A DNA stretch of 64,000 bases from the NCBI RefSeq assembly GCF_012273215.1, contig NZ_CP050965.1:558001-622000 (forward strand), given 5' to 3'. This document shows positions 11,034 through 22,828 of this stretch, in pieces. A program made the translations under genes and the position numbers. The DNA comes from Gemella haemolysans. GTDB taxonomy: Bacteria > Bacillota > Bacilli > Staphylococcales > Gemellaceae. Position 1 is the stretch's first letter. Every line of letters begins with the position of its first letter. The notes below the pieces were generated by a model that worked only from the letters and a program-made list of their open reading frames with translations, did no database searches and was not told where the DNA came from.

Positions 11034-11852
11034 TTAGTAGACTATTTTTCTTGGATTCTTTAATCTATGAAGCTTATCTTTAGCTATTTCATTATATATT
11101 TCTTCATTTCTTTTTTCATATAACAGTGTAGCCCATGTATACCAAAGTAAATCACAAAATTTTAAGAAGACTTTTAATTTATTATAATTACATTCTTCAT
11201 CAGTAAAATATGATTTTAAGAACGTTATTGTTTCTTCATAGCTTAAATCATTTTCAGAGATGAAACTTGCAATATCAAAGTAGTAATCATTATATCCAGC
11301 ATATTCAAAATCGATTAAGTATAAAGCATCTTTAGAGAATAGGAAATTACCTTCTACTAAATCGTTATGGCATAGTCTATCAGCTTTGTATAGTATTTTG
11401 AATTCATCTATTATATACATATAATCGTCTAATCCGTAAGGCAATTCATCGATTTGATTATAGTAACTATTAAATTGATCTATAGGATTAAAAGTATTTT
11501 CAGCTTGGAATTTTTTTGAATGAAACTCTTTTAAAAGTTTTCCTATTCTTACAATATTTGATAAACTTCTTTGTGAAATAAAAGTTTTAGGATTTGTTTG
11601 GAACACAGTTATTAAATTATTGTTGTTAATATAGACTGGTTTTAAAAAATAGGGTTCATTTGATAATAACATTAGTGCCTCTTTTTCATTTTCTTTATTA
11701 ACTATTTTTGTTGAATCTTTCGATGTTCTATAGAAGTATTTATTTTTATCAGTAGTAACAATATAATTATTATTAGTAACTCCATAGCTTGTTTCTTCGA
11801 TAGAATACACTTTTTCATTTAGTATTTTTTCCAATTTCTCTATGCTGTACAT
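11034..11852 (-). CDS. Choline/ethanolamine kinase-like phosphotransferase (LicA/APH family)
   Basis: The 272-residue protein has the aminoglycoside-phosphotransferase/choline-kinase fold: a nucleotide-binding N-lobe, the catalytic loop CHNDLVEGNFLF (about residues 158-169, catalytic Asp in HND) and the metal-binding LIDFEYAGYNDYYFDIA (about 177-193). These match the LicA/choline kinase branch better than antibiotic phosphotransferases. Its own ribosome site is AAAGGAGGGG. It is a lone minus-strand gene between the rplT and recF operons, with no lic partners beside it. It might phosphorylate choline for teichoic acid decoration; the substrate is inferred. Confidence 0.8.
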   Translation of the reverse strand: MYSIEKLEKILNEKVYSIEETSYGVTNNNYIVTTDKNKYFYRTSKDSTKIVNKENEKEALMLLSNEPYFLKPVYINNNNLITVFQTNPKTFISQRSLSNIVRIGKLLKEFHSKKFQAENTFNPIDQFNSYYNQIDELPYGLDDYMYIIDEFKILYKADRLCHNDLVEGNFLFSKDALYLIDFEYAGYNDYYFDIASFISENDLSYEETITFLKSYFTDEECNYNKLKVFLKFCDLLWYTWATLLYEKRNEEIYNEIAKDKLHRLKNPRKIVY

Positions 11853-12229
11853 AAAATACCCCTCCTTTATTTCAGAAATTTAATATACTTTTCACTTTTA
11901 TTATACAATATAGGTAATAAATATGAAAGAAAAACGATTTCAATATATTCATTAAGAAAAATAAATTTTTGTATTAAAATACTATTTATTTTATAATAAC
12001 TTTCAAAAAATAGTAATTTATAATCATAAATTTTTATGATGTTTTTTATGTGAACTATTATAGTTTCTAAACTGTGAGAATAGCTGATATATATAGTTAA
12101 TTTTGAATTACATAATAATAAAATAAATGGAGTATTGTTGAAAAAAACGTAGAAATTTGGTATAATTAAAGTATATAAAATATATTTATATACATAGAGT
12201 TTCATTTTTAAATACTTAGGAGGTGTAAA
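11853..12229. other. Divergent promoter spacer, no gene
   Basis: This very AT-rich spacer separates the minus-strand kinase from yaaA. On the minus strand TATAAT (11900-11905) with a weak TTTCAT 17 nt upstream could drive the kinase. On the plus strand a good promoter lies at 12138-12166. A 112-codon minus-strand open frame here has no ribosome site and biased AT-driven composition, so I do not call it. I saw no DnaA boxes although recF-gyrBA follows. Confidence 0.6.
12138..12166 (+). promoter_or_regulatory. Promoter for yaaA-recF-gyrBA
   Basis: TTGAAA (12138-12143), 17-nt spacer, TATAAT (12161-12166) with an extended -10 TGG directly before it. It is a near-ideal SigA promoter. Confidence 0.85.
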
Positions 12230-12434
12230 ATGAAAGAAGTTTTTATTAATAGTGAATATATCACATTAGCACAATTTTTAAAGTTAGAAGGTTTCATAGG
12301 TTCTGGAGGAGAGGCTAAGTACTTTTTACAAGATGTAGAAGTTGAGTTAAACGGAGAACTAGAAAATAGACGAGGGAAAAAGTTATATTCAAACGATATT
12401 ATTAAATTAGAAGGAAATGAATTCATAATTATTA

Positions 12435-12445
<11 letters not shown>
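12230..12445 (+). CDS. yaaA: S4-domain RNA-binding protein YaaA
   Basis: A 71-residue single S4-like domain (FLKLEGFIGSGGEAKYFLQD then VELNGELENRRGKKL), the RNA-binding fold also found in ribosomal S4 and pseudouridine synthases. In Bacillus subtilis yaaA lies directly before recF, and here it overlaps recF by 11 nt, implying translational coupling. AGGAGG is well placed before the ATG. Its role, probably linked to ribosome assembly, is not settled. Confidence 0.9.
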
Positions 12446-15529
<3,084 letters not shown>

Positions 15530-15545
15530 AAAGAAAGGATAGAAC

Positions 15546-17993
15546 ATGGAAGATAATAAAAATAATATTACCTTAAGAAACATAACGACTGAAATTGAAA
15601 ATTCATTCTTAGATTATTCAATGAGTGTTATTGTATCACGTGCCTTACCAGATGTACGTGACGGGTTAAAACCAGTTCATAGAAGGATACTTTATGCTTT
15701 TAATGACTTAGGGTTAACATATGATAAACCTTACAAAAAAAGTGCCTTTGTTGTAGGGGAAGTAATGGCGAAGTATCACCCACACGGTGACTCTGCAACA
15801 TACGGTACAATTGTACGTTTAGCGCAAGATTTCAACAGTAGATATCCTTTAGTAGATGGACAAGGGAACTTTGGTTCTATCGATGGAGATGGAGCTGCTG
15901 CGATGCGTTATACAGAAGCAAGAATGAGTAAAATTGCTTCTGAACTACTTCGTGATATTAACAAAGATACAGTTGATATGCAAGATAACTATGATGGTAC
16001 TAAACAAGAACCAAAAGTATTACCAGCAAGGATACCTAACTTATTAGTTAACGGAAGTAGTGGTATTGCAGTTGGTATGGCGACTAACATTCCGCCACAC
16101 AACTTAGGCGAAGTTATCGATGGAGTAATCGCATTAGCAGATAACTCTGAAATAACTATTGCTGAACTTATGTCTAAGATAAAAGGACCAGACTTCCCAA
16201 CAGGCTCATTCTTATTAGGTCGTAGTGGAATAGTTAAAGCCTACACAACAGGACGTGGTTCTGTAATAATGCGTGGTAAAACTGAAATTGAACAAATGAA
16301 AAATGGTAAAGAAAGAATTGTTATTACAGAAATTCCTTACCAAGTAAACAAAGCTAAATTAGTAGAAAAAATTGCTGAATTAGCTCGTGATAAAAAAATA
16401 GAAGGTGTTACAGACCTTCGTGATGAAAGTAACCTAAAAGGTATAAGAATTGTAATAGAATTACGTCGTGATGTTAATAGTAACGTAATTTTAAATAATT
16501 TATACAAATTAACGCCATTACAAAGTTCATTTGGTGTTAACATGATTGCTCTTGTAAATGGAGTACCTAAGTTATTAAATCTTAAAGAAGTACTTTACTA
16601 CTATCTAGAACACCAAAAAGAAGTAGTAGTTAGAAGAACTAAATTCGATCTTAAAAAAGCTCAGGCGCGTGCTCACATATTAGAAGGTTTAAGAATTGCT
16701 TTAGACAATATAGATAGAATTATTAGCTTAATTCGTGGATCACAAACTGCTGAAGAAGCAAAAGCTGGCTTAATAGATCAATTCGGATTAACTGAAATTC
16801 AAGCTCAAGCTATCCTAGATATGCGTCTTCAAAGACTTACAGGTTTAGAACGCGATAAGATTGAAGAAGAGTACAGCAAACTTATGGAACTTATCGCTGA
16901 TTTAGAAGATATTCTAGCTAAACCAGAGCGTGTAATTCAAATAGTTAAAGATGAATTATTAGAAGTTAAAGAAAAATTCGGAGATAAACGTCGTAGTGTA
17001 ATTATCGAAGGACAAGTAGATCAAATCGAAAATGAAGATTTAATCGAAAAAGAACAAATTATAATTACTCTATCCCATAACCAATACATTAAACGTCTTG
17101 CTGCAAGTACTTATAAATCTCAAGGTCGTGGTGGACGCGGAGTAAATGGTATGACTACAAACGATGAGGATAATGTAGCTTATATGCTAAGTTGTTCAAC
17201 TCACGATCATATTCTATTCTTTACAGATAAAGGTAAGGTTTATACTCTTAAAGGTTATGAAATTAACCAAATGAGTAGACAATCTAAAGGAATACCTATC
17301 ATTAACTTATTAGAAATTGAAAAAGAAGAGAAAGTAAACTCTATTATTGCAATATCTGATCTTCAAGAAGAAGGAACAAGCTTAATCTTCTCAACTAAAT
17401 ATGGTATCATTAAGAAATCTAAATTAGGAGATTACGCAAGTATCCTTAAGAAAGGTAAGATTGCTCTTAAACTTGATGAAGACGACTCACTAATTGATGT
17501 TCAAAGAATTACTGATGATCAAGATATTATGATTGTTACAGCAAATGGACAAGCAATTAGAATTAATGCTGAAAAAGTCCGTACAATGGGACGTGTAAGT
17601 CGTGGTGTTAAAGGTATTACACTTTCTCCAGATGACTATGTAGTAGGTATGGAAGTTGTTGATGAGTCTAAGAAAATTTTAACAGTAACAGAAAATGGTA
17701 TTGGTAAAATTTCTAAATCTACGGAATTCAATGTAATTAACCGTGGCGGAAAAGGTGTTAAAGTAGCGAAAGTTACTAAGAAAACAGGTAAGATTGTAGC
17801 GGTTAAATCAATCGCAGGAAACGAAGATTTAATGATTATGACTGATCAAGGAATTATTATTAGAATAGACGTTTCAACAATTAGCACACTTGGAAGAACA
17901 GCGACAGGTGTTAAAGTAATTAATCTTGTTGATGATCAAAAAGTAGCAACTGTTACATTAGCAGCGAAAGAAGAAATCTACGAAGAAGAATAA
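15546..17993 (+). CDS. gyrA: DNA gyrase subunit A
   Basis: Breakage-reunion subunit of gyrase, 815 residues. The quinolone-resistance region is [20 protein letters not shown] (about residues 78-97) with wild-type-looking Ser and no resistance substitution obvious to me; the active-site Tyr is in [10 protein letters not shown]. The C-terminal DNA-wrapping propeller has the GyrA box region [17 protein letters not shown] is the ribosome site. A large terminator follows, ending the yaaA-recF-gyrBA operon. Confidence 0.97.
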   Translation: MEDNKNNITLRNITTEIENSFLDYSMSVIVSRALPDVRDGLKPVHRRILYAFNDLGLTYDKPYKKSAFVVGEVMAKYHPHGDSATYGTIVRLAQDFNSRYPLVDGQGNFGSIDGDGAAAMRYTEARMSKIASELLRDINKDTVDMQDNYDGTKQEPKVLPARIPNLLVNGSSGIAVGMATNIPPHNLGEVIDGVIALADNSEITIAELMSKIKGPDFPTGSFLLGRSGIVKAYTTGRGSVIMRGKTEIEQMKNGKERIVITEIPYQVNKAKLVEKIAELARDKKIEGVTDLRDESNLKGIRIVIELRRDVNSNVILNNLYKLTPLQSSFGVNMIALVNGVPKLLNLKEVLYYYLEHQKEVVVRRTKFDLKKAQARAHILEGLRIALDNIDRIISLIRGSQTAEEAKAGLIDQFGLTEIQAQAILDMRLQRLTGLERDKIEEEYSKLMELIADLEDILAKPERVIQIVKDELLEVKEKFGDKRRSVIIEGQVDQIENEDLIEKEQIIITLSHNQYIKRLAASTYKSQGRGGRGVNGMTTNDEDNVAYMLSCSTHDHILFFTDKGKVYTLKGYEINQMSRQSKGIPIINLLEIEKEEKVNSIIAISDLQEEGTSLIFSTKYGIIKKSKLGDYASILKKGKIALKLDEDDSLIDVQRITDDQDIMIVTANGQAIRINAEKVRTMGRVSRGVKGITLSPDDYVVGMEVVDESKKILTVTENGIGKISKSTEFNVINRGGKGVKVAKVTKKTGKIVAVKSIAGNEDLMIMTDQGIIIRIDVSTISTLGRTATGVKVINLVDDQKVATVTLAAKEEIYEEE

Positions 17994-18001
17994 TAAAATA
18001 T

Positions 18002-18066
18002 AAATCGAGGAAATTATTGAAAGTAAGATTGATAAAATTTCACTTTCAAATTCCTCGATTTTTTAT
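18002..18066 (+). terminator. Rho-independent terminator after gyrA
   Basis: An 11-bp outer stem (18002-18012 with 18051-18061) and a second inner stem (TTGAAAGT with ACTTTCAA) form a long hairpin ending in a T run. Confidence 0.9.
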
Positions 18067-18261
18067 GTATAGAAATTAAAAACTACCAATTTAATCTTCT
18101 AGTTATTAGAATGATAAATCATGTGAATATTAGAATATTATTAGAATTTTTAGATATAGTATAAAATATTATTTGATAAAACAAAATAGGAACAATAAAA
18201 TTAAAAAAACAAAAAAAGTTAGTAAAATGCATGAGAAAATGAAAAAAATTCTCAAAATTCA

Positions 18262-18290
18262 TTGTGTTATTTCTAAAAAAGTTTTATAAT
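18262..18290 (+). promoter_or_regulatory. Probable ppc promoter
   Basis: A perfect TATAAT (18285-18290) is preceded by a weak TTGTGT (18262-18267) at 17-nt spacing, 66 nt before the ppc start. The rest of the 290-nt spacer is AT-rich without other clear structure. Confidence 0.55.
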
Positions 18291-18355
18291 GGAATATGTA
18301 GTTAAAACTGATAAAATAAACTTTATTAGTAAAAATCTTATCAAGGAGTAACTAG

Positions 18356-21046
18356 ATGCAAAAAACAAGACTAGAAAGCAATGTAAATGAAAATATTATC
18401 CAAGAGGAGATTCAGATTCTTACTGAAATGTTATTGAAAGCAACTCAAAAATTAATTTCAGAAGAAACTTTTCAAAAGATAGTAGAATTGAAATCATTAG
18501 CAGATCAGAAAAATTATGAAAAATTAAATCTTATTATTAAAGACTTAACACAAGAGGAAATGGAAATTGTTGCTAACTTCTTCTCAGTTTTACCTCTTTT
18601 AATTAATATTGCCGAAGATGTTGACTTAGCTTATGAGGTAAACTATAAAAATAACTCTGGTGAGTCTTACATAGGTAAGTTATCTGATTCAATAAAAAAT
18701 ATTAAAGATAAAAATATTTTAGATAATATTAATGTTGTACCAGTATTAACAGCACACCCTACACAGGTTCAACGCAAAACAATTCTTGATTTAACTGAAA
18801 AATTACACTCATTATTAAGAAAACATAGAGATGTGAAAAATGGTTTAATTAATGAAAGAAAATGGAGAAATTCAATCCAAAAACATATCGAAATATTAAT
18901 ACAAAGTGATATTATTCGTGAGAAAAAACTAAAAGTAGCAAATGAGATTACAAACGTATTAGAGTATTATAATTTATCTTTCATAAAAGCAATTGGAAAA
19001 CTAATGACTGAGTATAAGCTGTTATTAGAAGAAAATAATATTGATTTAAAAAATGAAACACCGATAACTATGGGAATGTGGATTGGTGGAGACCGTGATG
19101 GTAACCCGTTTGTAACAGCTGAAACACTGAATTTATCAGCGATGAAACAGTGTGAACTTATATCTAATTATTATTTAGATAAATTAGAAAGTTTATATAG
19201 AACATTCTCAATGTCGACTCAATATATTCAAGAAAGCAAAGAATTAGAAGAATTAGCTAATCGTTCTAATGATTCATCAGTATATAGAGAAAAAGAACCA
19301 TATAGAAGAGCAATATTTTATATTAAAGAAAAACTTGAAAATACTAAAGAATTCTTACTTAATGATAAGGAAATTGGAGAAAAGTACTTAACATCATTAG
19401 AATTTATTAATGATTTAGAAGTAATAAAAACATCTTTATTAGAAAATAAAGGTGAAATATTAATCACTGGAGAATTTGAGGAATTACTAAATGTTGTGAA
19501 AATCTTTGGATTCTATTTAGCAAGTATAGATATGCGTCAAGATTCAAGTGTCTATGAAGCTTCTGTAGCAGAATTACTAAGAAGTGCTAATATTGAAAAA
19601 GACTATAGTTCTTTAAGTGAAGATGAAAAATGTAAATTGTTATTAAAACAATTAGAAGAAGATCCACGTCCTCTAAGTATTAATGATGAAGATAAACAAT
19701 CAGAAGAATTAAGAAAAGAGCTTGCTATTTTTAGAACAGCTAGAAAATTAAAAGATAAACTTGGAGACAATGTTATTAAACAAAACATTATATCTCATAC
19801 GACTAGTGTGTCAGATTTATTAGAACTAGCGATTATGCTTAAAGAAGTTGGATTAGTAGGTAGTGATTTTGCTAGGTTACAACTCGTACCATTATTTGAA
19901 ACAATTGAAGACTTAGAAAATTCATATGAAGTTATGGATAAATACTTAAGCTTAGATATAGTGAAAAAATGGGTGAGTGATAATGGTCGATACCAAGAAA
20001 TAATGTTAGGATATTCAGATAGTAACAAAGATGGTGGATATTTATCATCAGGATGGTCTTTATATAAAGCTCAACAAGAACTTTCTTCGCTTGGTGAGAA
20101 ACACAATATCAAAGTTACATTCTTCCACGGTCGTGGTGGTACTGTAGGTCGAGGTGGAGGACCAAGTTATGATGCGATTATTTCACAACCACTAGGAAGT
20201 GTTCAAGATAGGATCCGACTTACGGAACAAGGGGAAATTATAGCTGCTAAGTATGGAAATAGTGATGCTGCTTATTATAATCTAGAAGCATTATTCTCTG
20301 CTGTAATTCAAAGAATGAATGCCGATAAAGTGAATACTGACATTAGAGATATTCCAGAAATTCAAATCATTATGGATGAAATCGTTGATGATAGTTATAG
20401 TAAATACCGTGAGTTAGTGTTTGAAAATCCAAACTTCTACAATTATTTCTTTGAGGCAACCCCAATTAAAGAAATATCAAGTTTAAATATAGGTTCTCGT
20501 CCAGCATCACGTAAGAAAATTACGGATATCGGTGGCTTAAGGGCTATTCCTTGGGTATTTTCATGGTCACAAAGTAGAATTATGCTTCCAGGTTGGTATG
20601 GAGTAGGAACAGCATTCTCTAATTTTATCAATAAAGACAAAGCAAATATTGAAAAGCTACGTTCTATGTATAAACAATGGCCATTCTTTACATCATTATT
20701 ATCAAATGTAGATATGGTTATGTCAAAATCAGATATGGATATTGCAAAAGAATATGCAAATCTATGTAATAATGAAGAAACTAAAAATGTATACGAAGAA
20801 ATTCTAAGAGAGTGGAACTTGACTAAACAAGTAGTACTAGAAATTTCAGAACACAAAGAGTTCTTAGAAGATAATACATATTTAACTCGAAGTTTAGAAA
20901 ATAGGTTACAATACTTTAATACTCTAAACTTACTACAAGTGGAATTGATTAAACGTGCAAGAGAAGGTAAATTGCCAGAATCTCAAATTAATACAATTCA
21001 CATAACAATTAACGGAGTTGCTACTGGACTTAGAAACTCAGGATAA
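18356..21046 (+). CDS. ppc: Phosphoenolpyruvate carboxylase
   Basis: Converts PEP and bicarbonate to oxaloacetate, an anaplerotic step that feeds aspartate synthesis in an organism with an incomplete TCA cycle. The 896-residue enzyme has the catalytic His motif [13 protein letters not shown] (about residues 130-142), [22 protein letters not shown] and the glycine loop [14 protein letters not shown]. The C-terminus ends GLRNSG, close to the usual MRNTG. AAGGAG is the ribosome site. It is a single-gene unit between two terminators. Confidence 0.97.
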   Translation: MQKTRLESNVNENIIQEEIQILTEMLLKATQKLISEETFQKIVELKSLADQKNYEKLNLIIKDLTQEEMEIVANFFSVLPLLINIAEDVDLAYEVNYKNNSGESYIGKLSDSIKNIKDKNILDNINVVPVLTAHPTQVQRKTILDLTEKLHSLLRKHRDVKNGLINERKWRNSIQKHIEILIQSDIIREKKLKVANEITNVLEYYNLSFIKAIGKLMTEYKLLLEENNIDLKNETPITMGMWIGGDRDGNPFVTAETLNLSAMKQCELISNYYLDKLESLYRTFSMSTQYIQESKELEELANRSNDSSVYREKEPYRRAIFYIKEKLENTKEFLLNDKEIGEKYLTSLEFINDLEVIKTSLLENKGEILITGEFEELLNVVKIFGFYLASIDMRQDSSVYEASVAELLRSANIEKDYSSLSEDEKCKLLLKQLEEDPRPLSINDEDKQSEELRKELAIFRTARKLKDKLGDNVIKQNIISHTTSVSDLLELAIMLKEVGLVGSDFARLQLVPLFETIEDLENSYEVMDKYLSLDIVKKWVSDNGRYQEIMLGYSDSNKDGGYLSSGWSLYKAQQELSSLGEKHNIKVTFFHGRGGTVGRGGGPSYDAIISQPLGSVQDRIRLTEQGEIIAAKYGNSDAAYYNLEALFSAVIQRMNADKVNTDIRDIPEIQIIMDEIVDDSYSKYRELVFENPNFYNYFFEATPIKEISSLNIGSRPASRKKITDIGGLRAIPWVFSWSQSRIMLPGWYGVGTAFSNFINKDKANIEKLRSMYKQWPFFTSLLSNVDMVMSKSDMDIAKEYANLCNNEETKNVYEEILREWNLTKQVVLEISEHKEFLEDNTYLTRSLENRLQYFNTLNLLQVELIKRAREGKLPESQINTIHITINGVATGLRNSG

Positions 21047-21055
21047 TATAAAAAT

Positions 21056-21090
21056 GACACTAAGATTGAATCAGTCTTAGTGTCTATTTT
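21056..21090 (+). terminator. Rho-independent terminator after ppc
   Basis: A perfect 10-bp stem (21056-21065 with 21075-21084, 9-nt loop) is followed by TATTTTT. Confidence 0.88.
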
Positions 21091-21231
21091 TACGGCTTCC
21101 TAATCATTTATAATTCTGAAAAATACCTAAATGAAGATACAAAAAGAATAGGAAGTTGCTCAAAAATCGTGATTTCGAAGAAATGATATGTACCCCCTTT
21201 TACTGGACAAACCAGTGAAAGGGGTATTTTT

Positions 21232-21816
21232 ATGCGTTATAGTTTTGAATTTAAAGTAAAATGTGTTGAGATGTATGAAAGAGGGGAATATCCAGAAACA
21301 CCGAACGGAATAACCACTAGAAAATTTAAAGATACTATTAGAAAATGGAAAAGAATGGTTGATTCGTTAGGAGTAAGTGTCTTGCGACATAAAACAAAAA
21401 ATAAGAAGTGGAATCCAGAAGAAAAACTAGTATTAGTTTCTAAAATTTTAGCTGGTTATTCATATAATTCCGTTGCACTAGACAATGGAATTAACTATAG
21501 GACACTGTATAAATGGGTTCAAAAATATAAGGAAAAAGGTTATAATGGACTTGTAGATGAAAAGAAAGAAAGACCAAGAAAGGTACCTATCATGAAAGAA
21601 AACAGTAGTCCTAAACCATTAAAAGAATCAGAAAGAGAAGAATTAATTAGATTACGTGCAGAAAATAAATTTATAAAAACGGAAATCGAAAATATTAAAG
21701 CGGAAAAAGAAATAATAAAAAAATTAATAGCCTTGAGGCGAGAAAAATGGGCTGCGCAACTCAAGGCGAAAAAGCAGCAATCATCAAAGAACTTAGAAAA
21801 AAAGGATATCAATTAA
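21232..21816 (+). CDS. IS3-family transposase OrfA
   Basis: A 194-residue DNA-binding part of the transposase. Two helix-turn-helix regions are visible: residues about 1-45 (YSFEFKVKCVEMYERGEYP) and about 60-105 (KWNPEEKLVLVSKILAGYS, NGINYRTLYKWVQKYKEKG), followed by a coiled-coil, leucine-zipper-like region (about 130-175, rich in E, K, I and L). It alone would act as a regulator. It overlaps orfB by 70 nt. Confidence 0.9.
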   Translation: MRYSFEFKVKCVEMYERGEYPETPNGITTRKFKDTIRKWKRMVDSLGVSVLRHKTKNKKWNPEEKLVLVSKILAGYSYNSVALDNGINYRTLYKWVQKYKEKGYNGLVDEKKERPRKVPIMKENSSPKPLKESEREELIRLRAENKFIKTEIENIKAEKEIIKKLIALRREKWAAQLKAKKQQSSKNLEKKDIN

Positions 21817-22640
21817 AATGTCTTTTACAAGAAATAGGAATGGCAAAATCAACGTATTATTATTTAGTAAATAAGGAAGAAGTAGATGTTGAGGCTATTC
21901 GTAATGAACCAGTGTTAAAAGAAATTAAAATTATTTTTACCGAAAATAAAGGACTATATGGTGTCCGTAGAGTTCACAATGAACTAATTAATAGAGGTTT
22001 TAAAGTAAATCATAAACGAGTACAAAGTCTTATGCATAAAGAAGGATTGAAAGGGAAAACTCCTAAAGAAAGATACCATTCATATAAGGGAACAGTAGGA
22101 AAAGTCGCTAATAATATAATAAATCGAGATTTTAGTACGACTGCTCCTTTACAGAAATGGACTACAGATGTATCACAATTCAATTTTTCATGGGGAAAGT
22201 GCTATTTTTCAGCGATTCTAGATATGCATACAAATGAAATAATATCATATGATTTATCTTTACATCCAAATTTAGATCAGATAAAAAGGATGTTAGAACA
22301 AGCATTTAATAAATTTCCAAATACAGAAGGATTAATTATGCATTCTGATCAAGGGTGGCAGTATCAACATTCACACTATAGAAGTGAGTTAAAAAAACAT
22401 GGAATCATTCAATCGATGTCTAGAAAGGGAAATTGTTATGATAATAGTATCATGGAATCACTTTTTGGAAGAATGAAGACGGAGATATATTATGCTTATG
22501 AAAAGGTTTATATGTCATTTGAAGAGTTTAGTAAAGCTGTATCTGAATATATAAATTATTACAACAACAAGAGAATTCAATCAAAAACAAAATGGATGCC
22601 TCCTGTACAATACAGGATAACATCCACTTGTCTAAACTAA
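21747..22640 (+). CDS. IS3-family transposase OrfB (DDE integrase domain)
   Basis: Catalytic part of the transposase. An HTH_21-type segment (GLYGVRRVHNELINRGFKVN) precedes the rve integrase core with DDE residues: Asp in KWTTDVSQF, Asp in FSAILDMHT, and Glu in NSIMESLFGRMK; HSDQGWQYQ is also present. It lies in the -1 frame relative to orfA. The active enzyme is most likely the 469-residue OrfAB fusion made by frameshifting at 21798-21804. Its own ATG (21747) lies in the loop of an 8-bp hairpin (21730-21737 with 21760-21767). Confidence 0.93.
   Translation: MGCATQGEKAAIIKELRKKGYQLKCLLQEIGMAKSTYYYLVNKEEVDVEAIRNEPVLKEIKIIFTENKGLYGVRRVHNELINRGFKVNHKRVQSLMHKEGLKGKTPKERYHSYKGTVGKVANNIINRDFSTTAPLQKWTTDVSQFNFSWGKCYFSAILDMHTNEIISYDLSLHPNLDQIKRMLEQAFNKFPNTEGLIMHSDQGWQYQHSHYRSELKKHGIIQSMSRKGNCYDNSIMESLFGRMKTEIYYAYEKVYMSFEEFSKAVSEYINYYNNKRIQSKTKWMPPVQYRITSTCLN
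21798..21804 (+). promoter_or_regulatory. Programmed -1 ribosomal frameshift heptamer A AAA AAG
   Basis: In the orfA frame the codons read GAA AAA AAG, giving the slippery A_AAA_AAG used by many IS3-family elements. A slip by one base joins OrfA residue 191 directly to OrfB at GYQLKCLL. The orfA stop follows only 10 nt later (21814-21816). Confidence 0.85.
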
Positions 22641-22674
22641 ATATATATGTGTCCAGAATTCTGGGTACACATCA

Positions 22675-22828
22675 AAATCGATTTTGTCGAGTCACCCCCG
22701 CACAGTTTATAAGATATCTAAAAAGCTTTTATAAAGCGACTTTAGATATCAATAAACCACTGCGTCTATAAGTTCTCATAGACACTTTGTTAAATTTTAT
22801 GACTTTTGGGTCAGCCCCTTAATTTGTT
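22675..22828. repeat. Palindrome-rich spacer between IS element and glycosidase gene
   Basis: There is no gene here. A long hairpin lies at 22713-22750 (10-bp outer stem GATATCTAAA/TTTAGATATC with an inner GCTTT/AAAGC), and a small one at about 22768-22785. The block ends in GGGTCAGCCCC close to the stop of the minus-strand gene. The composition (C runs, GTCACCCCCGCAC) differs from the AT-rich neighbours, so it looks like a dispersed intergenic repeat. Removing the IS joins it to a matching palindrome arm at 21160-21180. Confidence 0.55.

Larger units (their letters stand above)
21184..22674 (+). mobile_element. IS3-family insertion sequence, apparently intact (1491 nt)
   Basis: The element has imperfect terminal inverted repeats: left 21184-21208 begins TGATATGTACCC, and the complement of the right end (22651-22674) begins TGATGTGTACCC; both end in CTGGAC. 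A 3-nt AAA direct repeat flanks it (21181-21183 and 22675-22677), typical of IS3-family target duplication. It carries overlapping orfA and orfB with a -1 frameshift site. The arrangement and OrfA with two helix-turn-helix-like parts suggest the IS150 group. All catalytic motifs and both ends are present, so it may still move. Confidence 0.92.

Noticed and set aside
11867-12205. 112-codon minus-strand open frame between the kinase gene and yaaA
   Set aside because: No ribosome site, extreme AT-driven composition (F, I, Y, L), and it overlaps both divergent promoters.
11853-12229. Replication origin next to recF-gyrBA
   Set aside because: No cluster of TTATNCACA boxes and no dnaA or dnaN; the AT-richness is that of the whole window.
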